Source: Sabellastarte sp. h YS-2021 | Taxonomy: Eukaryota > Annelida > Polychaeta > Sabellida > Sabellidae | Direction of reading: 5' to 3' | Assembly (NCBI GenBank): GCA_964017235.1 | Contig: OZ024929.1 | Coordinates: forward strand, 112,267,793 to 112,331,792 | Length of the DNA stretch: 64,000 bases | Part shown: positions 48,726 through 59,389 of the stretch, in pieces | How positions within the stretch are numbered: position 1 is the stretch's first letter | Layout: the number at the start of each line of letters is the position of its first letter | Made by a program: the position numbers and the translations under genes | The notes under the pieces: generated by a model | What the model was told of the DNA's origin: nothing | What the model saw: only the letters and a program-made list of their open reading frames with translations | The model's database searches: none

Positions 48726-50183
48726 GAGACAGTAACAGATCAGACAGTTATGACACATATATTGGAGTTACATTATCACGGAGGGGTGTGTGTATTTACA
48801 AATGTTCATTTGTTGTCTGGCTTATAGCAGAATTTAGGTTCTTTAGTTCAAATATGATCCTATGGAAAATTTCACAATCACAATAAAACTGATTAAACTT
48901 TGTTGGTAATACGCATATAACCCCGTATTAATGAACATATATGTGGGGGCAATGGCTTATGTCTTTGGATCATTTGAACTCTAATAGTCTGGGGAATGTT
49001 TGTTGGTAGTCATTTGAGAAATGTCAAGATACATGTGAGCATGATTCGTCGCCGTACTTAGAGTAATGACATTGTAACCTTAGACTCACTAGAAGGAAAG
49101 GAAGTGAGTTGCTAATTGCAGTAATCCATAATCCTATACTTACAGGTAGGATTTCTCTCTTTTTCCATAGAGTTCAATTCCAGCATAATTTATCCAGGTG
49201 TAACCTGTGTCACAAGAGGTCATTGTTCATTTCTATTGAATAGAGTCTACATACTGTTTGGTCTAGTTATATGGCACACACATCAAACTGGAACAAAATG
49301 AACATAAATATTATGCATTAATTGGTCATGCGAAAATTCGGGTTTGAAAAGTATTTGTGGGGTTTTTTTTTTTGCAGTATACATACAACTGGACTTTCTG
49401 TCAATGCCCAAATGAGGATTATGTATTTAAGTTGTGTCAGACTATCAAAGTAAACAATATTGTTTAGAAAGAAGTTTTGGTACACCCTATTATTATTTGA
49501 GAAAGAATAAGAACTCAAGAATTCCTTATCAGTGGCCACTAGTCTTTTGTTGCTACTATATCTAAAGCCGTATTTACTATATTGGTTTAATGACTTGTGG
49601 ATAAATAGAAGCCTAGATTAGAGTATTATCAGCCATGTTCATCATTAAGACAAATGTACCACAACCAGGTATAAACACTGAACCACTACTTCTTATGCCA
49701 TACTGAACAGCAGGAACTATAATGTCCACATTACTTCCAATCAGAAGCCACACAAACAAATATCCTGATGGGCTGAAACTGGCTCATAAAGCCTTATTTA
49801 CCTGGAGACAATTGACGTGGATTTCTACTGAGAATTTATCGATCTGTCAAAAGAAAAATAGGGGGTGGGTGGGGGTACTGGTGACAGATTTGTCCAAAAG
49901 GAATTGATCTTTATGTCACATAAATGCCGATGTGCTTGACCAAGCCCATACCTTATCCTCATAAACCCTTCCTTGGGGCTAACTTGTCCATTGACTTTGA
50001 ACTGGCTATTCTATCGCGGAGACAAGAAAGACCATAATGACGTCAAGGTCCTTCAATAGCTTCAACATCTTTGCTTTATAGTAGCACTTCCTTCAAAAGA
50101 GGCAGGTTTTCCCAAATGCAAAATACTGCAATAAATATGCCCACTGGGGAATTAATCAAACTAGTTTGGATTTATTTATTTAT
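48726..50183. other. Intergenic, no gene seen
   Basis: AT-rich unique sequence. ATTGGTCATG(C/T)(G/A)(A/C)AAATTCGGGTTT occurs near 49321 and again near 50764, a short dispersed repeat. No gene recognised. Confidence 0.4.
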
Positions 50184-50370
50184 TATCTCCACCAGGGAGG
50201 TATTCAATTCATGACTGTTTGTCCGTTTGTCCATTTGTTTATTTGATTGTTAGCAAGGTTACGCAAACACTTCTGGTTGAATCATCATGAAAAAACTGAG
50301 ATGTCCCTGGCAAATTAAAAGATCCCATTAAATTTTATGAGTGATCCTGATCAGCGACTGGATACCAAAA
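50184..50370 (+). repeat. Dispersed GTTTGTTTGT-type repeat
   Basis: TATCTCCACCAGGGAGGTAT, then TGTTTGTCCGTTTGTCCATT, then AAGGTTACGCAAACACTTCT and AAGATCCCATTAAATTTTATG. Same module order as 45526. Confidence 0.6.
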
Positions 50371-50449
50371 AATATCACAGTTTACTTGTTTCTGGGCTTC
50401 TTTTATTTAAAGAAAAGCATAAATAATTAGGCGGAGGTATGCTCTCTTC

Positions 50450-50640
50450 AAGTGCCCTATCGCTTTCAAGACATTGTAGTGTTTCTATCATGATCAAAAG
50501 TTGAGGTGATGGAGGAAGACCATCCATACTAATTGGTGAAGAGTCTGCACACAAAACCATCTTACCCTGCCAACAACTACGAACTTTCCCACTCCATAAT
50601 TTGGCTGAGATTCAAAGATGTCGGAGGTGACTGGCTGAAG
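50450..50640 (-). repeat. tRNA-derived SINE, family A, degenerate reverse copy
   Basis: On the minus strand: TTTGAATCTCAGCC (B box remnant), GTGGGAAAGTTCGTAGTTGT, TGGCAGGGTAAGATGG and GACTCTTCACCAATTAGTAT. It aligns with the reverse copy at 30480-30704. Confidence 0.6.
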
Positions 50641-51139
50641 TCATATAATAAGGACTTTTTATACTTTATTTTTACAGCCTAAATAAAAAGAGCATGTGCA
50701 TACCTTTATATAATTTTGAAATTAAAATTTGTGGTTAATTATGGTTTATAAGCTGTATATTTATTGGTCATGTGCAAATTCGGGTTTTAAAATAGTAGAT
50801 TCTTTACCAAGTGAAGTACACTGACAATTTGCTCCTGTATAAATGGCCAAATATATACTGAAGGCAATGTAAAGTTGTCTCAGCGCATTTCTTAATATTA
50901 AATATCTATCATACAATGTATGTTGCTAATTTATTTACTAATCAAATTAAGATTGATATTATCAAACTGAAGATAATAGATTCACGTAAAGTCACAAACT
51001 AACTTTACATAAAGACTATGGAGGTATCTTTCCAACTTCATTGCAAGCTGCGTGTATCAAAAGTATAAATCCAGCATGCTTTGTCATCACCAAATTGCCC
51101 TATCCACCTCTTGTAATAACTTAAAGTCATCACCTATCT

Positions 51140-51432
51140 CCCAATGTGGCCCAATGGGTAACACACTCGCCTACAAACATAGAAAACCTACTCTGATCTG
51201 AGGTACATGCAGATACATTGTGGCTTAGAAGATCCCTTTTTTGTGGTCCGTGATCATTGGGTCCTTCCCGTAGTTGGAGGCTAAAGAACCGCAGTGGACG
51301 TTGATAAATGGTCAGTGTCTAGAATTCTTTGTATCAGTTTGAGGAATGTCAGTCGCTGGAGCTTGGGCTGTACATGTGCAGTTTGGATGGATCAAATAAC
51401 ACTTTTAGACATGTAGTAAAATAGATGCTATT
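51140..51432 (+). repeat. SINE family B
   Basis: Head AATGTGGCCCAATGGGTAAC then CACTCGCC, followed by GGCTAAAGAACCGCAGTGGA, GAGCTTGGGCTGTACATGTG and CAGTTTGGATGGATCAAATA. The 3' AT-rich tail is shortened. Confidence 0.7.
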
Positions 51433-54400
51433 CACATGATGTAATAAATGCAAGGCCATTTACAAAAACTGTGACTAGAGAAAGGTTTATACATGTATTT
51501 GTATTTATTTACTGGAAATATATCCTCTTCTACCAGGAGAAAGTCATGTGGCATCTATATAAAGGATGTTCCTGCCATTGTAATTTGGGTCAGAAAAGAA
51601 TAAAATAAAAATATTTGTTAAATATCTAATGCAGTCAAAAACCTATTTTAAGACCATTATCAATCATGTGGATGAGACAAATTGTTAGATTAAGTTTAAA
51701 AGGACTAATTAGTAAAATACATCCTGGTGGGACTTATAAGATACTTTGTTGTTTTGTATTTGAAAGATGCTCTGTGTATATTTACAGATATGTTATGGTA
51801 CTATTAAGTAGTTAAATAGCAAACACAAGAAATAATTATTTCCAAAGAAAAGCTTTCTTTTAGTCCAGTTAACATTAGATCAACTGAAAGATAAAAAAAA
51901 ATCTGGGAAAACATAGATATCTGTCAGTTTGATGGGGATTTATTTACAGATCTTATCAGTATAATAAGCCAGTAATTACACAGCTTCGGCAAAGAGATTT
52001 ACTTGGGAGATAACATAGAGATCAGCAATTGTAAACAGAACTTAGTTTTACATATTGAGGCCGATAATCTTTATGCTTAGGTGCTTCAGTAAATAGTTCT
52101 CAAGACTTTCTTCTCTGGTTAAACCCAGAGTAATTATCTTTTAAGCCGGCCATTTAGATGTCTGGGTAAAGCCCTCTTGTGGGGAGTAGTTGCTTTAGGA
52201 AAGATTGCCTGAGATGATATGGGTTTATGTATCAATAGTCGTTACCTCTCTTATGTGGTCTTTGCAAGTGACGTCATAATTACGTCAACCTGTGGAAATT
52301 GGTTTCACTGTTAATGCATTGATGTCATACTTGATAATTACACAAGATATATAGCTGTACAATTATTTCATTGACAATGGATCTAACCTCTCTGGAGGTA
52401 GGTTCGAATCCAGGCCAGAGCAGCACTTTGGGATGCAATGAGGACAGGACCCAATGTGACCTTATTTGTTGAAAGAGGGTGTAAAACCATACCCTTGACA
52501 CAAACATAGTAAATTATATATTGCATTTCTTAAATTGTTTAGTATAATTTAGAATGAGAATATTTTGAAGAAATATTCATATTTGACACCACATAATGAC
52601 ACCAAATTTTTGACAGAAAGATGAGAAATTGCTAATAATCTTGACTTTGATTGTAACATCATAAATCACTTAATAAATATGCTTTAGACTCTGAATGGTT
52701 TAAATGTATTGGAACGGGTTTATACTGCTTTAGAATTTCAACATGTAAATGCTGAGATTAGTTTGTAAATAGAAATGAAAAACTATCAACACAGGGTTGA
52801 CAAATGAGACCTAGCCCAATCAATAGAAAGCAATATACCCACTAAAGAGTTACTTCGGTGTACTTGGATCAGACTGTCAGAAAAAAACCTGAGAAATTAA
52901 CAGTTTGGTGACGTTTTTTCAGCGACAAGATGTAACCAATACTCCCACTTGATTTGTGTTTTAATTTGACTGCCAACTTTCATTACAGCGCTCTTGTCGT
53001 TGACTGGATTCCAGTTTGGTACTCTATCTGTACCTCAAATCTTAACTCTTTGTCAACTGCATTTTAAATTGGGTCAAATGTAGCTATAAGATAGACAACT
53101 AGTTTAACTACATGTTAAAGCACTTATATTTAGCAAGGCAGTGTCACTTGCCTCAAGTGGCTTCTTCTAGCTAGTACATTTATTTCTTCACTAACCTATA
53201 ACAATTTCTTCCCACTGCATTTTAAGTAAATGTTTTCCATTAACAGTTCATTATTCAGGTGAAGTGTCTAAATATAGCTGACAATCTGCTCTCCTGAATA
53301 CAAAATCAACCTTCCTTAATACTTTAAGGAAATTATCCCAAGGTCAAAAGTCAGTAGAAGTTCAGATTTGAATCACAGTAATAACAGCTTGCAGCTAGAC
53401 AGATATTAGTGGGAGGTGATAACAATTACTTTAATGGGGGATGTTTGTTGTCATTAGGCATATTGGTCATAAAGGGCAGAGAATTGATTGTATGTGTGAC
53501 AGCAGTAATGCTGAGAAGTACAGGTGAGAGGGAGACCTGACACATTCTGCAACATTAACAGAATCAAAGTTAAAAAGAAAAAGTTCCTTTTTACATTTTT
53601 TTACATTTCTGGAATGCAATCCCCATAAATGGGGATGTGTGCAGGTTTGTGTCTTATATTAAGTAAATGTAAGTGACAGAAAGCAAAGTAGCTGGGAACT
53701 GGGGTAAATAGATGTATGTAATGTTTTCTCCTGATTTATAATTAAGTAAATATGAAGGTTTTATTAAAATCACCTATTATCGCCCATCGGAATAAGTAGT
53801 CAACGAAAGTGAACTATGGGAGACATAAGAAAGTTCGGTTTAGCCAGATTTTCGGTTAATCGAGGTTCGAATAAGCAAGATTCTACTGTAGTTGTCATAT
53901 ACATTGTCCATAAGGCTACAGATTTGGCTATTTCAACATCACACAAAGCAAAATTAGACAATGTAGATTAGAATTCTACATAAAAACATTCATAAATGCA
54001 AGGTAATACTCGGCACTACATCAATGTGGTATTAAATTAAATAGAGTTTAGTAATTATTATTTAATGGTTGTATCCCATCTTTAAACCTGTCCCTGATAT
54101 TGCCCAAATAATTATAGAAGACACTGTTCAACTAAGTGACCTTGAAATTCATTTATCAGTTTTATGTGTACAGAAGTCGGACTAGTCCACTATTACAGTC
54201 TGATAATTCCATTAACCTGAAGTTTGTGACAACTCCTTAAGGCCTATTCACTCTTCTCCGATGTAGTTGATATGTTTGATTTTTACCTTGTCAACTGGAA
54301 AAATACTTCTTATGACCAAGACCTCCTACCGAGTATTTGGGGTTATCCTTATCGTCATAAATGTTGCTGGACTTGTCCAAAACCAAATATGATCCGATTT

Positions 54401-54950
54401 TCATCCGGGTCTGAAAAAGAATATACGCATTTGGTTTACTTGTTTATGTACATTGGATGCATAATCCAATTCTACCCCTGGGTCTACTTTGAGCTAACCA
54501 AACATAACCAAGCATTTATTCAACACTAGCCTAAAATAACCCTGGTTTATTTTTTTGCCTAGCCTTAAATAAACAAGTAGTTATACAGGTCTAGCCTAAA
54601 ATAGTCTTTATTTCTTCTGACGTAGCCTACAATTGTCCTAATTTTGCTTTGTATTTGTCCAAAATAACCCTGGATTATTGTAGTCCAGGTATTTAGGAAA
54701 ATAATAACCTTGGATATATTTTGGAACAGGAGCTAGGATACTGATATTATATCACAGGATTATACCCCAGGGTATAATTTGGGATAGCTACTTTTAACCC
54801 TGGGCTAACCTACTTTAATCCCGAGCTTATTTTGGTTGTTATGGTAGCCTGTTACACTAGAAATCTGTCAGTGCAAGGTAGCAAACGGACAAGACCTTTT
54901 TGAAACAGAGAAACATTCTGGCTTCCAAATGGAAAAGTGTGAGCCATACC
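51433..54950. other. Intergenic upstream of the transposon, one SINE fragment, no gene
   Basis: 52372-52506 contains GGAGGTAGGTTCGAATCCAG and a tail TTGAAAGAGGGTGTAAAACC, a likely tRNA-derived SINE fragment. 53830-53890 has TTCGGTTAATCGAGGTTCGA, a probable old repeat. 54530-54850 repeats TAGCCTAAAATA-like and AACCCTGG words in a degenerate way. 51890-52060 and 53200-53570 are repeat-free and look like possible conserved non-coding DNA. No gene recognised. Confidence 0.35.
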
Positions 54951-54953
54951 TTA
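54951..54953. other. Target-site duplication TTA (left)
   Basis: TTA immediately precedes the left terminus and TTA at 59991-59993 immediately follows the right terminus. A 3-bp TTA/TWA duplication is characteristic of PIF/Harbinger insertion. Confidence 0.8.
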
Positions 54954-54969
54954 TGCCCCTGTTCCACCA
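54954..54969 (+). repeat. Left terminal inverted repeat
   Basis: TGCCCCTGTTCCACCA. The last ten bases pair perfectly with the right terminus; positions 3-6 (CCCC versus TGGG) differ. Confidence 0.85.
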
Positions 54970-55350
54970 AAAGATTAAGCCCCGATCCTGTCGGCGACCC
55001 TTAATCGTGCACAGTCGGTTGAAAAAAGACAAAAATGGGCGGGAATACTGGGTCGGTACTGAAGTCTGGGATTAAGAACAGATCGTCCCCAGGACGCCTC
55101 AGGACACCTCAGGACGCCTCAGGCGGCTGCAGACAGTCCCCGACTGGTCTGGGACTAAGAACCGACTAAGCCAGTTTTCGGGTCGGTTTCAACCACGATC
55201 CTGTCGGACACAAACCGACTGGGTCCCAGGACGCCTCAGGCCTCCTGGGACTAAGAGCCGACTAACACACGATTAACTACCGGCGTCCTCAGGCGTCCTC
55301 AGGCCTCCTCAGGCCTCCCCAGACCACGATCCCCGATTATTGTTTTGCAA
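54970..55350. repeat. Left subterminal motif array
   Basis: Short GC-rich motifs are repeated: CTGGGA(C/T)TAAGA(A/G)C(C/A)GA near 55065, 55149 and 55247, AGGACGCCTCAGG or close variants at least four times between 55091 and 55236, and GCGTCCTCAGGC near 55283. The same words recur in the right subterminal region, so they are probably protein binding sites for transposition. Confidence 0.8.
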
Positions 55351-55369
55351 AGTTGCTGGATTTTCTGGG

Positions 55370-55384
55370 TATATATATATAAAA
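55370..55384 (+). promoter_or_regulatory. TATA box of the transposase gene
   Basis: GTATATATATATAAAA lies about 55-70 bases upstream of the first in-frame ATG (55440) and directly follows the GC-rich subterminal array. Transcription would start near 55400-55410, giving a short leader. Confidence 0.65.
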
Positions 55385-55439
55385 TTTGCGATCTAATCAT
55401 CATTGCTTTTCTAGGAACACACCAGGATGCCACCTTTTA

Positions 55440-56738
55440 ATGGAAGACAGATTCAACAACAACTTAGGGTTTTTTGGTTTTTATTCAGTTACAAATAATC
55501 ATGTATTCCATTTTTTACGTCAAGCACAGCAACCACCACCACCACCACCAGCACCACCAGCACCCATACAGAGACCTAGAAGAAGGCACAACATGTGGGT
55601 CAGGCCATGGCTACTGCAGAGAGAGGAGAGGGGGGCCTACCACAACATTATGGCTGATCTGTATGCCACAGACATTCCAGGATTCACCAACTACATGAGG
55701 ATGACCCCAGAATTCTTTGAAATGATGAAGACCAGACTGGAACCACGTCTAGCCAGGCAGGCCACCAACTACAGAGCTCCTATCAGTGTTGGGGAGAAGT
55801 TAGCCCTCACCATCAGATATCTGGCCACTGGAGAGTCATACACATCATTATCCTGTCAGTTCAGGGTTGGCAGATCCACCATTTCCAAGTTTCTACCAGA
55901 GGTCTGCAGGGCCATCCAGGATGAGTTCACCAGAGAGTACCTCAAATGTCCTACTACTCCAGATGAGTGGAAAGAACTGGAAAGGGAATTCAGGATCAGG
56001 TGGAATGTTCCACATGCCCTGGGAGCCCTGGATGGAAAGCATGTGGCCCAGAAGAAACCCAAGAACTCTGGAGCCCTCTACCACAACTACAAGGGGTTCT
56101 TTTCCATTGTCATGTTGGCCTTGGTAGATGGGCAGTACAAATTCAGATGGGTGGATGTGGGTACAGAAGGGTCTTGCTCAGATGCCCAGATATTTAATGC
56201 CTCTCAGCTGAAGAGGAGGATTGAAGATGGCAGGATAGGCTTCCCTGACCCAGCTCCTATAACACAGGGTGGTAGAGATGTCCCCTACTTCATTTTGGCA
56301 GATGATGCCTTTGCCCTGAAGACCTGGCTCATGAAACCCTATGGCAGAAGGCTGTTAACAAGGGAGGAAAGGATTGCCAACTACAGAATATCAAGGGGCA
56401 GGAGAGTTGTGGAGAACGCTTTTGGCATCCTTGTGTCAAGATTTAGAGTCATGAGGACCACCATTGAACTACCCCCAGAAACAGTTAGAGAAGTGGTCAT
56501 GACCTGTGTGGTTCTGCACAATATACTCAGAAGCCAGTATCAAGGTCAACCTGCTGGTCAGCAGCCCGGGGGGGATGATGATGATGATGATGTGCCTGGT
56601 GATTGTGGATTGATTGGTGGTGCTGCTGGTGGTGGCCAAGACAGAAACCCTGCTAGAGAGGCCAAAAGACAGAGGGATTACCTGAAGGACTACTTCAATA
56701 ATGAAGGAGCAGTGGCCTGGCAAGATGGCAGAATATAA
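55440..56738 (+). CDS. PIF/Harbinger DDE transposase (HARBI1-like nuclease)
   Basis: This 432-residue protein catalyses cut-and-paste excision and insertion at TWA targets. The ATG at 55440 (MEDRFNNNL) is the first in-frame ATG; the frame stays open up to 55386, but that codon is TTG. Numbering from there: a proline run (32-41) and a basic patch (RPRRRH, 45-50); a helix-turn-helix-like segment around 133-158 (SYTSLSCQFRVGRSTISKFL); then the DDE_Tnp_4 catalytic core. The catalytic acids are D198 in ALDGKHV, D288 in FILADDAF and E325 in VVENAFG, with 36 residues between the last two. The conserved SRFRVMR follows the glutamate, as usual. An acidic run of six aspartates (379-384) lies near the C-terminus. 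All key residues are present and the length is normal for the family. Its likely partner is the convergent MADF protein. Confidence 0.92.
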   Translation: MEDRFNNNLGFFGFYSVTNNHVFHFLRQAQQPPPPPPAPPAPIQRPRRRHNMWVRPWLLQREERGAYHNIMADLYATDIPGFTNYMRMTPEFFEMMKTRLEPRLARQATNYRAPISVGEKLALTIRYLATGESYTSLSCQFRVGRSTISKFLPEVCRAIQDEFTREYLKCPTTPDEWKELEREFRIRWNVPHALGALDGKHVAQKKPKNSGALYHNYKGFFSIVMLALVDGQYKFRWVDVGTEGSCSDAQIFNASQLKRRIEDGRIGFPDPAPITQGGRDVPYFILADDAFALKTWLMKPYGRRLLTREERIANYRISRGRRVVENAFGILVSRFRVMRTTIELPPETVREVVMTCVVLHNILRSQYQGQPAGQQPGGDDDDDDVPGDCGLIGGAAGGGQDRNPAREAKRQRDYLKDYFNNEGAVAWQDGRI

Positions 56739-56755
56739 GTCCTGTTGCAGTAAAC

Positions 56756-56796
56756 AGTCCTTTTCAGGACTAACTATAACAGTCCTTTTCAGGACT
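56756..56796. other. Two identical short hairpins after the transposase stop
   Basis: AGTCCTTTTCAGGACT occurs at 56756-56771 and again at 56781-56796. Each is a 6-bp stem with a 4-base loop, 17-18 bases after the stop codon for the first. They may lie in the mRNA 3' end. A role in 3' processing or protein binding is speculation. Confidence 0.6.
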
Positions 56797-56830
56797 ACCA
56801 AATATTCCAAAAACAATTAATCAGCTATGT

Positions 56831-57152
56831 GGACAAACAGACAAATCCCATGCCAAGCATAACTTGTTGAGACGGACAAACAGACAAACCCCATGCCAAA
56901 CATAACTTGTTGAGACGGACAAACAGACAAACCCCATGCCAAACATAACCTGTCGAGACGGACAAACAGACAAACCCCATGCCAAACATAACTTGTCGAG
57001 ACGGACAAACAGACAAACCCCATGCCAAACATAACTTGTCGAGACGGACAAACAGACAAACCCCATGCCAAACATAACTTGTTCAGACAGACAAACAGAC
57101 AAACCCCATGCCAAACATAACTTGTTCAGACGGACAAACAGACAAACACAAC
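56831..57152. repeat. 43-bp minisatellite, about 7.5 copies, inside the transposon
   Basis: GGACAAACAGACAAACCCCA starts at 56831 and every 43 bp to 57132. Units end in AACTTGT(T/C)(G/C)AGAC. Since 43 leaves remainder one on division by three, each successive unit shifts frame, which explains three overlapping minus-strand frames of 67-97 codons; they are not genes. Confidence 0.96.
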
Positions 57153-57965
57153 TTACTCACCCAACAAACAGGCAAACCCACTGTTAAACAAAAGCGAAAC
57201 ACAAAGTGACACATAATATCCTAAATTGAATAATTATTTTATATATTTTCAAATCCACATCATAATTTAAACATTTTTCTTTTTTCATGGCTGGGAAACT
57301 TATTTGTAGCAGAAATTTTTTTATGGAAATATTCAATTTTAAATATTCATTTCTAATCACAAAAATTTGGAAAATATAACCATGGAACTAGTTTTGCTTT
57401 CAATAATGGGGGATTGTGTTTGCTAAATAGTTTGTCAGTTCGTTGGCATGGGTTCTATTTACTTTTGGGTTTGGGTGTTTGTTGGTTGGTGGTTACTGGG
57501 GTTGGGTTTTTTTGGGGTAGTTGGGTATTAGGTTTGGTACTGGGTTTGTTATTTGGGGGTTATGTTTGGTATTGGGTTTGTCTGTTTATGGGTTGGTAAG
57601 TATGTAATTATGCCTTTTAACTCTAGGGAAGGTGCAAGTGTTGGACTTTTCAATTACAGATTTTAAACTATCCCATGGATTTTAATCTAAAAATGGGCTG
57701 ATTAATGGCCATATTGGGAGTTACTTTTAATATTTTTTTTATGTGGCCTTTTTGGTTGTGTGTAGTACCATGGGTTATTTGTTTCATGTTTGGGGTGGTG
57801 TAAGTGTTGGACTTTAATTTTTTTTTTCTTGTGATAAGTATTTGTACTGAACTTTTTTGTTTTGGGAGGGGAATTGGAAGAACACGTAGCTGAATAATTG
57901 TTTTTGGAAGATTTGGTGGCCCTGAAAAGGGCCTGGCAGGTCAAAGACCCGCCCTGACTGGATGG
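57153..57965. other. AT/GT-rich spacer between the two transposon genes
   Basis: This holds the convergent 3' flanks. A G/T-rich stretch (57410-57600) and a short duplication (AAGTGTTGGACTTT near 57635 and 57801) are visible. On the minus strand ATTAAA at 57813-57818 is a possible polyadenylation signal for the MADF gene, about 150 bases past its stop. No coding region. Confidence 0.5.
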
Positions 57966-59189
57966 CTACTGAGGAGGCTGCTGCTGCTGTTGAGGCGGTG
58001 CTGAAGTGGTGATAGTAAAGAGCTGCTGCTGCGGTTGTTGCTGCTGCTGCTGCTGCTGAGGCTGCTCGACGATCTGTGTTGATGTCAGATCTGGTAGCTG
58101 GCTTAAGATTCCACTCAGATTGTGTCTGCTCCCTTCGTCCTGTACAGTTAGGACAGATGTAGGGTTGCTGAAGCCAATGGAGCTTGGTGTATAGTACACA
58201 AAACTGCTGCTAGCTGCTGCTTGAGTGGAACTTGACGCCTGTGGAGTGGTTGTTGGCAGTAGGCCGACCCTCTGGGACTCCGTGGTAACAGTGGCTGATC
58301 TTCTGGGCAATGGCTGACGTCTGCGGTTACTCTTAATAGTTTCGATATCTCTGAATATCTTGCCCTTTAATTCTTCAAATTCTTCTTGAGTCATCTTTTC
58401 GGCCTCTGATGCCACGTAGTCAAAGAAGGGCTGCCTGTCTGACTTCTGATGCAGAAAACCTGAGATAAGTGTCCTCATCTGCTCAAAGTGTTCGAGAATC
58501 TTGGAGTCTGTAGTTGAAACGGGTGTTGATGTAATGATGGACTGACTCCTCTCCCTCAGGACACTGGACTCGAGGTGTTCTGTGTCAGTAGTTGACCCAC
58601 GTGATTCGTCCTGCTTGCTGGTATTTGGACTGGCCTCAAAACCTGAACTTCTATTGGCCCCCTTTCTTCTGATGTGGGTTTTAAGAAAACCCATCTGTTG
58701 GTAGACCCAGGACTGTCTCTTGGTCATCTCCCTCGGGGCTTGGCCAGATTGGAGCTTAGACAGCTTTCCATAACGGGTTCGCTGGGACTCAAACCACCTT
58801 CTCACATCAAAGGGCTGGAGCTTAAGTTCTACAGATATTTCTGCCCAGAGAGCCTCTCTTCTGTTCCTGTCGTGGAAACGTGAATGTTCCTTGTCATACA
58901 GTTCAGGGTGCAGCTTGACGAATTCTACAATGGAAACTTCATCACTGTCTGTAAAAGTGGCACACACCCTGGCTCTCTTGGCTGAAGAATGGCACTCCGG
59001 ATCTTCCTCACACCTCTCTTCTTCTTCTGCCACAGCTTCCCCAATAGCTGGATCTTCCTGAATCTCCTCCTCCTCTCTCCTCTCACTTCCTTCTTCTGTA
59101 ATAACTTCACTCCTCTCCTCTACTTGACTTTCCTTCTCCCTCTCATCCATCTTTTTCCTTCCTCTCTTCCCTCCTTTCTCTTTTCTCAT
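57966..59189 (-). CDS. MADF/BESS DNA-binding accessory protein of the Harbinger element
   Basis: A 407-residue protein starting at ATG (59189-59187). Regions in order: a basic start (1-13, KRGRKK, a possible nuclear signal); a glutamate-rich stretch (15-63); KRAR (71-74); a MADF domain, the Myb/SANT-like fold of Adf-1, at about 84-147 with the signature VEFVKLHPELYD, ALWAEI and VRRWFESQRTRYGKL; a Ser/Thr-rich linker; a BESS-like protein-interaction motif at about 250-286 (DRQPFFDYVASEAEKM then EELKGKIFRDIETI); and a C-terminal Gln-rich region (376-405). In Harbinger elements the Myb-like protein binds the element ends, takes the transposase to the nucleus and recruits it; this role is inferred here by family. 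It is convergent with the transposase and intact. The CAG-rich 3' end could vary in repeat number. Confidence 0.88.
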   Translation of the reverse strand: MRKEKGGKRGRKKMDEREKESQVEERSEVITEEGSERREEEEIQEDPAIGEAVAEEEERCEEDPECHSSAKRARVCATFTDSDEVSIVEFVKLHPELYDKEHSRFHDRNRREALWAEISVELKLQPFDVRRWFESQRTRYGKLSKLQSGQAPREMTKRQSWVYQQMGFLKTHIRRKGANRSSGFEASPNTSKQDESRGSTTDTEHLESSVLRERSQSIITSTPVSTTDSKILEHFEQMRTLISGFLHQKSDRQPFFDYVASEAEKMTQEEFEELKGKIFRDIETIKSNRRRQPLPRRSATVTTESQRVGLLPTTTPQASSSTQAAASSSFVYYTPSSIGFSNPTSVLTVQDEGSRHNLSGILSQLPDLTSTQIVEQPQQQQQQQQPQQQLFTITTSAPPQQQQQPPQ

Positions 59190-59363
59190 GATCCAGTCGA
59201 CAAAATAATAAAAAAATAGTAAAATGTGTCTCCTAACTGTGAAATTTGCCTTAAGCTCAAGTATATAAAATGTAAAATAAAAATTGAAAACCCCTACAAA
59301 TCAGTGACACACGTCTCTCAGTAGCCAAACAGTCAGTAACAATGACAAAGTGTGCGCGGTCGC

Positions 59364-59371
59364 TTATATAG
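59364..59371 (-). promoter_or_regulatory. TATA box of the MADF gene
   Basis: On the minus strand the sequence reads GGGACTATATAAGCGACC, a consensus TATA box about 175 bases upstream of the ATG at 59189. It abuts the right subterminal motif array, mirroring the transposase promoter on the other side. A weaker TA-rich run lies near 59262-59270. Confidence 0.6.
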
Positions 59372-59389
59372 TCCCAGACCTGCTCATTG

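Noticed and set aside
55386..55439. Upstream extension of the transposase by 18 residues
   Set aside because: The frame opens with TTG at 55386. In a eukaryotic gene the first ATG at 55440 is the better start. The extension also overlaps the expected leader close behind the TATA box.
55423..55495. Alternative ATG at 55423 upstream of the transposase start
   Set aside because: It is in another frame and soon meets a stop; at most a short upstream frame in the mRNA leader.
55856..56197. Additional frames of 63-86 codons on both strands within the transposase
   Set aside because: Shadows of the real coding frame, without start context or domains.
56817..57114. Three overlapping minus-strand frames of 67-97 codons with MAWGLSVCPS-type repeats
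   Set aside because: They are one 43-bp minisatellite read in rotating frames.
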